Part shown: one piece after another, positions 1-7,440 of the stretch
Layout of the letters: each line of letters begins with the position of its first letter
Position numbering within the stretch: the stretch's first letter is position 1
The notes under the pieces: generated by a model
Told to the model about the DNA's origin: nothing
The model's database searches: none
Seen by the model: the letters and a program-made list of their open reading frames with translations, nothing else
Program-made: the position numbers and the translations under genes
Origin: Flavobacteriales bacterium
Lineage (GTDB): Bacteria > Bacteroidota > Bacteroidia > Flavobacteriales_F > PHOS-HE28
DNA: 17,669 nt
Assembly (NCBI GenBank): GCA_020635655.1
Contig: JACJZI010000024.1
Span: 1-17,669, forward strand
Reading direction: 5' to 3'

Positions 1-11
1 TCTCGGTTGCG

Positions 12-19
12 TACCTTCC
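12..19 (+). promoter_or_regulatory. Possible -7 box (TACCTTCC)
   Basis: TACCTTCC lies 19 bases before the start codon at 39 and resembles the Bacteroidota -7 consensus TAnnTTTG, with two mismatches at the end. Similar boxes precede other genes in this window. No convincing -33 TTG can be judged because the window begins just upstream. Confidence 0.35.
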
Positions 20-38
20 GGGACCAAACTCACCAAGC

Positions 39-1043
39 ATGATACAGCGCTACGCGTTCCCGGCACTTCTTTCCCTGTTCGCCCTCCCGCTCACCGCTCA
101 GACGAGCTACTACGCGGTGTACTCCCCCGATCAGGATTCAGCCCTGCTGGCCACGGTGGACATGGTCACCGGGGTCGAGACCAATGCCATGACCGTGACC
201 ATGAACGGGCAGGTGATGGACGGTTGCACCGGCATGGCCCTCGATCCCATCTCGGGGCAGGTGTATGTGGTGGCCAAGGAGGCCAGCAACTTCACCCTCG
301 CCACCATCGACGTGAACACCGGCGTGCTGACCGCACTGACGGCCCTTTCGGAAAAGTTCGCGGGGATCACCTTCGACAATGCCGGGACGCTTTACGGCAT
401 CACAGGGGATGGTTCCAACACCCCGGAGACGCTCTATTCGATCGATCCCTCCACGGGAACGCTCTCCCTGGTGGCGCAACCTGGGACCGGATCCGATGGT
501 GAAGCGATCGCGTTCAACAGCTTGAACGGACTGATCTATCGGTATGGTGGCGGTCAGCTCTTCCAGAGCATCGACCCTTCCAACGGCACCGTCACGGACA
601 TCTTTCTATCGGGCGGCACCCCGGCGGACTTCGCGCATGCCCTGGTCCACAACGGGTCCAGCTTCTACTTCGCGGCCGGCTTCACGCTCTATCAGGTGAG
701 CCAGAACGGTACGCTGAACATGCTCTCCACCATCAACGGGAGCCCGGTAGGCTACAAGGGCCTCGTGAGCGTGGATGCGGTCTCCGTGGCCGAGCGCACG
801 CGTGCCGAAGCTCCGGCCATGTTCCCCAATCCGGCCACCGACCGGATCACCTTGTCGCTGGACAACGGCCGCATGGAACGCATCCGGGTGCGTGATGCCG
901 CCGGTGCCTTGGTGCTGGACCTGGGTGTCAACGGCCTGCAGCGCCATGAACTGGATGTCCGCGAACTACCCGCCGGACTGTACACCGTGGAACTCCAGGA
1001 TGGCGAGCTGGTCCGCACCGGCACGTTCAGCGTCGTGCGCTGA
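39..1043 (+). CDS. Secreted propeller-like protein with T9SS sorting domain
   Basis: This 334-residue protein begins with a signal peptide (about residues 1-21, ending LTAQ). The middle, about 22-250, has repeated short beta-strand units such as 'LYSIDPSTGTLSLV' and 'LFQSIDPSNGTVTDI', which suggest a beta-propeller in the style of DUF4394-like proteins. The last 75 residues form a type IX secretion sorting domain: 'MFPNPATDRITLSL', then 'LPAGLYTVEL' and a short basic end. The expected fate is export by Sec, passage through the outer membrane by T9SS, and attachment to or release from the cell surface. The specific ligand or role is unknown. A perfect palindromic terminator follows the stop codon. 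The T9SS assignment is strong; the propeller fold is inferred from repeat spacing only. Confidence 0.88.
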   Translation: MIQRYAFPALLSLFALPLTAQTSYYAVYSPDQDSALLATVDMVTGVETNAMTVTMNGQVMDGCTGMALDPISGQVYVVAKEASNFTLATIDVNTGVLTALTALSEKFAGITFDNAGTLYGITGDGSNTPETLYSIDPSTGTLSLVAQPGTGSDGEAIAFNSLNGLIYRYGGGQLFQSIDPSNGTVTDIFLSGGTPADFAHALVHNGSSFYFAAGFTLYQVSQNGTLNMLSTINGSPVGYKGLVSVDAVSVAERTRAEAPAMFPNPATDRITLSLDNGRMERIRVRDAAGALVLDLGVNGLQRHELDVRELPAGLYTVELQDGELVRTGTFSVVR

Positions 1044-1066
1044 TCCCGGCCATCCATCGAGAACGA

Positions 1067-1094
1067 GAAAGCCCGGCGGATCCGCCGGGCTTTC
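1067..1094. terminator. Bidirectional intrinsic terminator
   Basis: This is a perfect 28-base palindrome with arms GAAAGCCCGGCGGA and TCCGCCGGGCTTTC. The GC-rich stem is flanked by A on the left and T on the right. It lies between the convergent stop codons of the T9SS gene (1043) and the SnoaL-like gene (1118), so it can end transcription from both sides. Confidence 0.85.
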
Positions 1095-1117
1095 CATTTC
1101 CAGGTCGTGGATGGGAC

Positions 1118-1516
1118 TCAGTTCTGGGACGGCATCGGTGAGAAGCAGAACTGCTCCCAGACCACCTTGCCATCCTTCACCCTGTACACACAGACCTCGC
1201 TCATGGTCGTGCGGCCCATGCCCTTGAAGGTGCAGTCCATCACCATGCTGATGGCGAAGTGGTCCTCGGCGATCACCGGGTCGCTCACCGTGATGCCATG
1301 ATGCGCTTCCACCATGGCATCGAACTGCACCGTCTTCTGCTTCACGTTCTCCAGGCCCTCCAGCCGCTCGGGCGCGTTGGAACCCGGAGGCTCGATGCTC
1401 ACGATGTCCGGCGCGTAGAGCTCGTCGATCGCCGAGGCGAACGATCCCTCGCGGCACAGGGCCACCAGGCGGTCGGCCACCTGCTTCGTTGTCATGGTCT
1501 TGGTCTCCGTGGTCAT
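1118..1516 (-). CDS. SnoaL-like / NTF2-fold protein
   Basis: This 132-residue protein (125 from the second start) matches the SnoaL-like branch of the NTF2 fold: an N-terminal helix 'VADRLVALCREGSFASAID', then 'LYAPDIVSIEP', a central 'HGITVSDPVIAEDHFAISM', and a C-terminal strand 'VYRVKDGKVVWEQF'. Such proteins are small cone-shaped cytoplasmic domains that bind or transform small hydrophobic molecules, and many have no known substrate. There is no signal peptide. Two starts are possible: 1516, or 1495, the second Met. The second has a GGAG motif eight bases upstream and fits the usual family N-terminus, so it may be the true one. The gene is convergent with the T9SS gene and divergent from the toroid gene. 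The family call is good; the function is unassigned. Confidence 0.85.
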   Translation of the reverse strand: MTTETKTMTTKQVADRLVALCREGSFASAIDELYAPDIVSIEPPGSNAPERLEGLENVKQKTVQFDAMVEAHHGITVSDPVIAEDHFAISMVMDCTFKGMGRTTMSEVCVYRVKDGKVVWEQFCFSPMPSQN

Positions 1517-1752
1517 GTTGGAATGGATTTGACGGTTTATCTGTCAGGCTGTCGCCAATAATGTAACCAACCCCCACCGGCACCCCAACCCGATCAAGCG
1601 GTGATCGTGACAAGCCGTTGATCCTGTTCCGAGCAGGGCCATTCACAGAACTGGAAGCTCCATCCGGATCGAACGTTCCGGTCCGTGACGTGTACGGAGA
1701 TGTGCAGAACAGCCGTTCGCAGCATCCCATCCATACACCAACACTCCGACCC

Positions 1753-3087
1753 ATGGACCGAAACACCCTGACCTGGACCGGACTTGCCGCCATCGCACTG
1801 GCGCTGGTCCTCCTGCTCGCGTTCGAAGGCAACGCCACCGCAGACCGACCGATCCACACCACCGCCCTGGTGGACACCAGTGGCTGCGTCTTCCTCACCG
1901 TGTACGAAGGCAAGGACCTGGACAGCTCCTTCGTGCTGGCCACACCGGCACCCGTGCTCCAGGCCGAGACCGGTGGGCTCCGCTGGCTCGTTCAGGCGCA
2001 GGCCGAGGACGGTGGCTACGGCGCCGGTTCGCACAGCCGGCAGGACATCCGCGACCCGCATGCGGTGAGCACCGACCCCGCCACCACCGCCATGGTGGCC
2101 ATGTCGCTGATGCGCCTGGGCAACCTGCCGGACTCCGGGACCTATGGTCACCAATTGGGCCGTGCCACCGAATACCTGCTCGTCCACGTGGAGAAGGCCC
2201 CGAAGGACGCGATCAACATCACCGACCTGCAGGGCACCCAGATCCAGGTGAAGCTCGGCGCCAACATCGATGTGGCGCTCACCGCGCAGTACTTGAGCAA
2301 CCTGGCCGCCAAGCTGGAAAGCGGCACCTCCTTCCACCTGCGCGTGATGCGCGCCCTGAACACCTGCGTGGGAATGATCCAACGCGGCCAGAACAGCGAC
2401 GGAAGCCAGCGAGGCGATGGGTGGGCCGGCGTGTTGCAGAGCAGCTTCGCGGCCAATGCCCTGGAGAGCGCCAAGGCACAGGGTGCCCAGGTGGACAGTA
2501 CATCCCTCGAACTCGCCCGCGATTTCCAGAAGGCCAACTTCGATGTCTCCTCGGGCAGTGCCGTCACCGAACGGGCGGCCGGCATCACCTTGTACGCGGT
2601 GAGCAGCAGCACCCGCAGCAGCGCCAAACAGGCCCGGGAGGCCAAGGAACGCGTACGCCAGGCCAAGCGGGAAGGCCGCCTGCAGGACGATGATGAGATG
2701 AGCGTAAAGGCCTTGGAAGAGGCCGGCTACAGCCGTAGCGAGGCCGAGAAGCTGAACACCGCCGTGCAGGTGTACGATGCCGCCAAGGTGCAGAGCCAGG
2801 ATGCCAACGTGGTCACCGGCTTCGGGAACAACGGCGGGGAGGAGTTCCTCAGCTTCCTGCAGACCGGCGAATCGCTCGTGATCGGCAAGGACGATGGCTG
2901 GCGTTCCTGGTATCAGCAGACCAGTGGCCGCTTGGTGGACATCCAGAATCCGGACGGCAGTTGGAACGGCCACCACTGCATCACCAGCCCGGTGTTCTGC
3001 ACCGCCACGGCGCTGTTGATCCTGAGCATCAACAACGACATCGAACATCTGCTGGCCCAGGGAGCCGTGGAATACGACGCCAAGTGA
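1753..3087 (+). CDS. Membrane-anchored terpene cyclase/prenyltransferase-repeat protein
   Basis: The start at 1753 is chosen because it opens directly into an N-terminal hydrophobic segment (about residues 8-24, 'WTGLAAIALALVLLLAF'). The longer reading frame from 1618 adds 45 residues with no secretion signal. The 444-residue product has QW-like toroid repeats: 'GGLRWLVQAQAEDGGYG' (74-90), 'IQRGQNSDGSQRGDGW' (209-224) and 'QNPDGSWNGHHCITSPVFC' (398-416). These are typical of the squalene cyclase/prenyltransferase alpha/alpha-barrel superfamily. The cyclase DxDD acid motif is not seen, so catalysis as a terpene cyclase is unlikely and a binding or scaffold role is more plausible. A charged, helix-prone stretch (about 287-340) interrupts the repeats. 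The domain outside the membrane is probably periplasmic or surface-facing, by inference. The fold call is fairly sure; the function is unknown. Confidence 0.8.
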   Translation: MDRNTLTWTGLAAIALALVLLLAFEGNATADRPIHTTALVDTSGCVFLTVYEGKDLDSSFVLATPAPVLQAETGGLRWLVQAQAEDGGYGAGSHSRQDIRDPHAVSTDPATTAMVAMSLMRLGNLPDSGTYGHQLGRATEYLLVHVEKAPKDAINITDLQGTQIQVKLGANIDVALTAQYLSNLAAKLESGTSFHLRVMRALNTCVGMIQRGQNSDGSQRGDGWAGVLQSSFAANALESAKAQGAQVDSTSLELARDFQKANFDVSSGSAVTERAAGITLYAVSSSTRSSAKQAREAKERVRQAKREGRLQDDDEMSVKALEEAGYSRSEAEKLNTAVQVYDAAKVQSQDANVVTGFGNNGGEEFLSFLQTGESLVIGKDDGWRSWYQQTSGRLVDIQNPDGSWNGHHCITSPVFCTATALLILSINNDIEHLLAQGAVEYDAK

Positions 3088-3088
3088 G

Positions 3089-3116
3089 CGGAACGGCCCA
3101 GGCAACGAACGTTCCG
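3089..3116 (+). terminator. Hairpin just after the toroid gene
   Basis: CGGAACG and CGTTCCG form a perfect 7-bp stem with a 14-base loop, beginning two bases after the TGA at 3085-3087. There is no T-tract, so it may be a weak terminator or an mRNA-stabilising hairpin. A hairpin with a related GGAACG stem follows the next gene. Confidence 0.35.
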
Positions 3117-3258
3117 GCAGGGACGTCCTCCTAGCGGGCACACATTACAGGTTTTGGTAAAGGGAATGGGGACTTCGGTCCTCATTTCCTGTTTCGAAGA
3201 CAACCCTTGTTCACGTTCAGGGTGCATGTTCGATGGTAGGGAAAGCACCTCCCCCGCC

Positions 3259-4254
3259 ATGCGGACCCTTCCCCTTGTTGTGACCCTGAGCCTCGTTCAC
3301 CTGCTCGGTATTCCGGTCATTGCCCAGACCGATGGGCTCTACGAGGCCGTGCATTACCAGGCGGTGGCAAGGGATGTGGCAGGCCAACCCATCTCCGGAC
3401 AGACCATCGGGCTTCAACTGGAGCTCACGGCCGGCCCGGGTGTGGTGTATCGGGAGACCATGTCGGTGACCACCAACGACCAAGGCCTGTTCACCGCACC
3501 GATCGGTACGGGGGTGCCCGATGGCCATCCTCCGCTGGTCGAATACGACTGGTATCATCCTTCACAGGAAATGAAGCTGTTCGTGTATGCCGACTTCTCC
3601 GGGGGAACCAACTATCAACTGATCGGGGAGGAACCGATCCGGGCCGTGCCCAGCGCGCAAACGGCGCGTCAGGCAACCGTGCTACTGGACAGTTCCGTGG
3701 TGGTGATGCATGCTCCGGACCGCGTTGTGGTGGACAGTACGTTCCGGCTGGGCGTGGGCACATCAACCCCGGACACGACGCTGCACGTGGTGGGAAAGTT
3801 GAAGTACCAGGACGGGAACGAAGCGGACAGAAGGGCCCTGATCAGCGATATCGAGGGAAAGGCCACCTGGCGCTCTGCGGGGCCTTCCATCACCGTGGGC
3901 CTGGACGGCTCGCTCGCTGTACTTCCGCTGGGCATCTGGGTGGACGACCTCACCATGCAGCTTCCCTTGATCGTGGAGCAGGACCGGGTCGCTTTGATCA
4001 GCTATCAGATCTGCACCGATGTCGCCAATTCCGCTCCGTTCTACAGCCGTCTGGCACTGGACGGCTCCCCCCTCATCGGCAGCAACGCCGCCCAGCTGAG
4101 CGGGACAACCATCACCCTGGGAGCCAGCGGCATCTGGACCATTCCCGCCGGCAGCCATACGGTCTCCGTGCAGTATCGTACCACTGCGAACGCCATCTTC
4201 AGCGACCTGGAGCATGAATCGCACCAGCTGAGCATCAAGGTGCTGGACTACTGA
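3259..4254 (+). CDS. Secreted YQAVARD-domain surface protein
   Basis: The start at 3259 gives a clean signal peptide (residues 1-23, ending VIAQ). An in-frame upstream extension from 3154 would bury it. The 331-residue protein opens with the module 'HYQAVARDVAGQPISGQTI', then 'TTNDQGLFTAPIGTG'. This arrangement is common at the start of Flavobacteriales exported fibre-like proteins. About residues 197-207 carry 'LGVGTSTPDTTLHV', a phrase typical of bacterial and phage tail-fibre-like stalks. The last ~115 residues, including 'TITLGASGIWTIPAGSHTV', look like a beta-sandwich head of the C1q/TNF-like type. No T9SS sorting domain is present. The product is probably a cell-surface or released fibre with an adhesive head (inferred). 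A paralogue of the N-terminal half begins at 16761. Confidence 0.82.
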   Translation: MRTLPLVVTLSLVHLLGIPVIAQTDGLYEAVHYQAVARDVAGQPISGQTIGLQLELTAGPGVVYRETMSVTTNDQGLFTAPIGTGVPDGHPPLVEYDWYHPSQEMKLFVYADFSGGTNYQLIGEEPIRAVPSAQTARQATVLLDSSVVVMHAPDRVVVDSTFRLGVGTSTPDTTLHVVGKLKYQDGNEADRRALISDIEGKATWRSAGPSITVGLDGSLAVLPLGIWVDDLTMQLPLIVEQDRVALISYQICTDVANSAPFYSRLALDGSPLIGSNAAQLSGTTITLGASGIWTIPAGSHTVSVQYRTTANAIFSDLEHESHQLSIKVLDY

Positions 4255-4268
4255 TCAGACGCCCATCC

Positions 4269-4291
4269 GGAACGTGTTCCACATACGTTCC
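4269..4291 (+). terminator. Hairpin after the YQAVARD gene
   Basis: GGAACGT and ACGTTCC pair perfectly over 7 bp with a 9-base loop, 14 bases past the stop at 4254. No T-run follows. It may be a weak terminator or a processing hairpin upstream of the small lipoprotein gene. Confidence 0.35.
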
Positions 4292-4316
4292 CGACACGGA
4301 CATCCGTTCCCTGAGC

Positions 4317-4439
4317 ATGAGGCGCCCGTTCGCGTTCGCCCTGGCAGCCCTGCTCCTGCTGGCCTCCTGTTCCGCAGGAAGGACCGCCTACAAGTGCAAC
4401 GGCCGGAAAGGCCAGCGCGTGCCGATGGGGGTCCTGTGA
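4317..4439 (+). CDS. Small lipoprotein, 40 residues
   Basis: A short open frame encodes MRRPFAFALAALLLLASC followed by 22 residues ending 'YKCNGRKGQRVPMGVL'. The N-terminus is a textbook lipoprotein signal: two arginines, a hydrophobic stretch, and the lipobox LLAS before Cys18. After cleavage the mature peptide would be 23 residues with a lipidated Cys at the membrane, a second Cys at position 27, and a basic tail. The function is unknown and I cannot assign a family. The frame is supported by its complete lipobox and its position in an otherwise empty 291-base gap between two coding genes. It is likely anchored to the inner leaflet of the outer membrane or to the inner membrane, with no further prediction possible. 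Confidence 0.68.
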   Translation: MRRPFAFALAALLLLASCSAGRTAYKCNGRKGQRVPMGVL

Positions 4440-4516
4440 CCATCGTCCCGTACCCGTTCGTCGGTCGTTCTTCCCGTTCCGTCAACCGCGTTTCGGTGTG
4501 CAGGGTCAGGTTCCTG

Positions 4517-4523
4517 TACTTCG
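4517..4523 (+). promoter_or_regulatory. Possible -7 box (TACTTCG)
   Basis: TACTTCG lies 22 bases before the start at 4546. It resembles TAnnTTTG with a one-base shorter spacer and one mismatch. A TTTCGG is 20 bases upstream, near the expected -33 position. This is a weak call. Confidence 0.25.
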
Positions 4524-4545
4524 CAGGATACCGAACGGAACCGAC

Positions 4546-6456
4546 ATGAACGCATCCCACCTGCTGACCGCGACCCTTGCCCTTCTCCTGCTGCGACCCG
4601 CACAGGCCCAGGAGTGGCTCGGGACCATCGACGACAACTGGAACGACCCCGCCAACTGGAGCGATTGGCCGCTCGGTGGCGAGAACGTGACCATCGACCC
4701 CTCGTTCTACACCGGCGCCCAGGCCTCTCCGGTGCTTTCGGGGAACAGCGTCTTCATTCCGGACCGCCTCTTCATCGAGAACGGTGCTCAGGTCACGCTC
4801 CAGGGTGCGCTCACCGTGGCCGACCGCCTGATCGTGGGCAGCGAGGCCGAAGTGACGATGAACTCGGGAACGCTGAACAGCGACCGGTTGATCATGGAGG
4901 GAGGCGGGGCCTTCGTGCTGGCCAACGGCACCATCAACGTGCAATCCGTTCTGGCCCTGGGCGATGACGGCGTGGTACCGAGCCGCTTCGAGCAGCTGAA
5001 CGGTGCGGTGAACGTGACCGGCGAACTCGGCTTCGACGTGGAACTGCTGCCCAGCACACCGACCTACCAGCTGATCGCCGGGACCCTGACGGTGAACGGT
5101 GATGCGGTCTGGGCGGGTGCCAGCCCGGGAAGCGGCCAGGGCCGCCTGTTGGTGGAGGGCGGAACCGTCCAGATCAACGGCAGCACCATGAACACCGCCG
5201 GCAGCACGGTGGACCTCTTCATCGACGTGAAGGGCGGCGATCTGATCCTGAACGGCCCTGCGCTGGACATGGCCCATGCCACGGACAGTGTTCAACAGAG
5301 CTCCGGCACCTGGGTCATGGACAATGCCCTCACCGTGGAGTGCGACGGCGTGATCCATTGCACCGGCGGCGATCAGCAGGTGCTCGGGCAGGTGGAGCTC
5401 CGCGGGTCCGGCACGATCCGCTGGCACGACGTGGAAACGGACAACCAATCCTCCCTCCAACATACGGGTCCGGATGAGCTCCAAGTGAGCGGCAATTGGC
5501 TGCGGGCAGGCACGTTCGATGCGGACAACAACACCGTGGCCTTCATCGGCGGCGGTAACCAACAGGTGATCGGCACGGACTTCCATGGCCTGCGGATCGC
5601 CAATACGGGGCCAGGCGTCGACCTTTCGGTGGGCACCACCACCGTGGCCGGAGCGCTCGTGCTGGAGAACGGCGTCCTGTACACTTCCGACATCGCCATG
5701 CTGGAAGTGCTGCACAACGCCACGTCCACCCCCGGATCGGCAAGCAGCCATGTGGACGGACCGATGCGGAAGATCGGGAACGACGACTTCGTGTTCCCCA
5801 CCGGTGCCAACGGTGCCTGGCGCCGCATCGCCGTGTCGGGGATCAACGACCAGGACACCGAGTTCACCGCGCGCCATGTGGATGGCGCCTTCACCAACAC
5901 CATGGACCTGGGCCCGTCATTGGTCTCGGTGAGCGACCAGGAACATTGGACCCTGGAACGAGCCGTGACCACCGATGATGCCCGGGTGGAACTGTACTGG
6001 GAGGACGCTGCGCAGAGCGGCCTGGTGGACTGCAGCACCCTGGTGGTCGCCGCCTGGAACGGGTCGCAATGGACCGCCGGCCCCTCCACCACCACTGGCA
6101 GCTGCACGGGCAACGATGCCGGTTCGGTGATCACCGATGGCCCGGGCGCGGTGTTCCAGGCCTTCACCTTCGGTGTGTCCGACAGCACCCTGGTCATCGC
6201 GGAACGGGGTGCGAACGTCCTGCTTCCCCACCCCCAGCCCGCCAACGACCGGGCGTGGGTGCCCGTACCCGGGAGCACCACCGACCTGGACCTGTTCGAC
6301 GCCACCGGGCAGCACGTCCGTTCCGTGGTACGCACGGACCCGACCGCCTCGCACCTGATGGTGACCACGGATGCGTTGCCCTCCGGACTTTACCTTGTGC
6401 GGGCCTCGGCACGCGGTCAGGTGCTTGCCCACGGTCGTCTCATCGTCACCCATTGA
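4546..6456 (+). CDS. Large secreted adhesin-like protein with T9SS sorting domain
   Basis: The 636-residue protein starts at 4546, where Met opens a signal peptide (1-22, ending AQAQ). The mature part begins 'EWLGTIDDNWNDPANWSDW', a phrase usual at the front of flavobacterial surface proteins. Residues about 30-370 are short beta-strand repeats rich in G, N, T and V ('LIVGSEAEVTMNSGTLNSD'), consistent with a beta-solenoid. Then follows 'HVDGPMRKIGNDDFVFPTG' (about 404-422) and an immunoglobulin-like region. The last ~79 residues form a T9SS sorting domain with a divergent turn ('PHPQPANDR' rather than FPNPA) and 'LPSGLYLVRA'. It is expected to be exported and displayed or released at the surface; an adhesive or scaffolding role is inferred. 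Only 16 bases separate its stop from the dioxygenase gene, so the two are probably co-transcribed. Confidence 0.85.
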   Translation: MNASHLLTATLALLLLRPAQAQEWLGTIDDNWNDPANWSDWPLGGENVTIDPSFYTGAQASPVLSGNSVFIPDRLFIENGAQVTLQGALTVADRLIVGSEAEVTMNSGTLNSDRLIMEGGGAFVLANGTINVQSVLALGDDGVVPSRFEQLNGAVNVTGELGFDVELLPSTPTYQLIAGTLTVNGDAVWAGASPGSGQGRLLVEGGTVQINGSTMNTAGSTVDLFIDVKGGDLILNGPALDMAHATDSVQQSSGTWVMDNALTVECDGVIHCTGGDQQVLGQVELRGSGTIRWHDVETDNQSSLQHTGPDELQVSGNWLRAGTFDADNNTVAFIGGGNQQVIGTDFHGLRIANTGPGVDLSVGTTTVAGALVLENGVLYTSDIAMLEVLHNATSTPGSASSHVDGPMRKIGNDDFVFPTGANGAWRRIAVSGINDQDTEFTARHVDGAFTNTMDLGPSLVSVSDQEHWTLERAVTTDDARVELYWEDAAQSGLVDCSTLVVAAWNGSQWTAGPSTTTGSCTGNDAGSVITDGPGAVFQAFTFGVSDSTLVIAERGANVLLPHPQPANDRAWVPVPGSTTDLDLFDATGQHVRSVVRTDPTASHLMVTTDALPSGLYLVRASARGQVLAHGRLIVTH

Positions 6457-6472
6457 TCGCTCCTCCACGGCC

Positions 6473-7354
6473 ATGCGTCGCAGGAAGTTCCTCACCACCC
6501 TGGCCGCGATCCCCGCAGCAGCAGCAGCCATGCACGTGAAGGACCTGGCCCGCCTCGCGGAGGGCTTCTCACCAACACCGCGCATGCCCGTGCTCTTCCT
6601 GGGGCATGGCAGCCCCATGAACGCGATCGAGGAGAACACGTTCGTGCAGGGATTCCGGAAGATCGGCAGTGAACTGCCCCGGCCCAACGCCATCCTGTGC
6701 ATCAGCGCGCACTGGGAAACGCGCGGCACACGGGTCACGGCCATGGCCATGCCGCGCACCATCCACGACTTCGGGGGTTTCCCGCAGGCGCTCTTCGAGG
6801 TGCAGTACCCGGCACCCGGAAGCCCGGAGCTCGCCGCCACCACCCAGGACCTGCTGGCCCCCACACCGGTGGAACTTGATGAGAGCTGGGGCCTGGACCA
6901 CGGTGCCTGGTCCGTGATCAAGCACCTGTACCCCGATGCCGATGTGCCCGTGGTGCAGCTGAGCCTGGACCGTGGGATGGACGCCCGGCAGCACTACGCG
7001 CTGGCCAAACAGCTGGCCCCGTTGCGCGACCGGGGCGTCCTGATCGTGGGCAGCGGCAACCTGGTGCACAACCTGGGCATGGTGGCCTGGGACCACCTGA
7101 ACGACGCCTACGCCTACGACTGGGCCGCCGAAGCGCGCACCCGCATGAACGCCCTGATCATGGCCGGCGACCATGCCCGCCTGCAGGACCCGCATGCCCT
7201 GGGCAAGGCCTTCCAACTGGCAATCCCGACACCGGAACACTACCTCCCGGTGCTCTACGCCCTTGCCCTGCAGCAGAAGGACGAGGAGCCCATGCTCTTC
7301 AACGACCAACCGCTCGGCGGATCGTTGACGATGACCTCGGTGCTGCTGCGATAG
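6473..7354 (+). CDS. DODA-type extradiol aromatic ring-opening dioxygenase (YgiD-like)
   Basis: The 293-residue protein belongs to the LigB/DODA superfamily of extradiol dioxygenases, best matching YgiD, the 4,5-DOPA dioxygenase of E. coli. Visible metal-ligand motifs are GHGSP (His45), SAHW (His80), LVHN (His199) and PTPEHYLP (His256). Family enzymes open an aromatic ring next to vicinal hydroxyls using a bound metal. The true substrate here is unknown. The start at 6473 is chosen because it begins 'MRRRKFLTTLAAIPAAAAAM', a twin-arginine leader with RRKFL followed by a hydrophobic stretch. That suggests Tat export, which is unusual for this enzyme family in general. The catalytic core begins about residue 38, and length beyond the leader is normal. 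The gene lies 16 bases after the adhesin-like gene. Certainty is high for the family and moderate for export. Confidence 0.92.
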   Translation: MRRRKFLTTLAAIPAAAAAMHVKDLARLAEGFSPTPRMPVLFLGHGSPMNAIEENTFVQGFRKIGSELPRPNAILCISAHWETRGTRVTAMAMPRTIHDFGGFPQALFEVQYPAPGSPELAATTQDLLAPTPVELDESWGLDHGAWSVIKHLYPDADVPVVQLSLDRGMDARQHYALAKQLAPLRDRGVLIVGSGNLVHNLGMVAWDHLNDAYAYDWAAEARTRMNALIMAGDHARLQDPHALGKAFQLAIPTPEHYLPVLYALALQQKDEEPMLFNDQPLGGSLTMTSVLLR

Positions 7355-7422
7355 CCCGTCGCCTTCCGGTCCGCGGCGAGCGATCGCGCACGGCATTTCT
7401 TCACCGTGCTGCTACCTTCGGC

Positions 7423-7430
7423 GCATCCAA
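7423..7430 (+). promoter_or_regulatory. Probable -7 box (TACCTTCG)
   Basis: TACCTTCG matches TAnnTTTG at 7 of 8 positions (C for the last T) and ends 10 bases before the start codon at 7441. It lies in the 86-base gap after the dioxygenase gene and would give a very short leader. No clear -33 TTG is seen. Confidence 0.45.
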
Positions 7431-7440
7431 TACCCGGACC

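Noticed and set aside
1753..3087. Call as squalene-hopene cyclase
   Set aside because: The protein is shorter than those cyclases, has a membrane-anchor leader, and lacks the DxDD motif.
1594..3141. Long antisense open frame (515 codons) opposite the toroid gene
   Set aside because: It is a GC-driven shadow of a gene with clear fold motifs; the translation is rich in Gly, His, Val and Ala with no domain or leader.
4255..5877. Antisense frame of 540 codons opposite the adhesin-like gene
   Set aside because: It mirrors the codon periodicity of the sense gene and shows only His/Val/Gly-rich low-complexity sequence.
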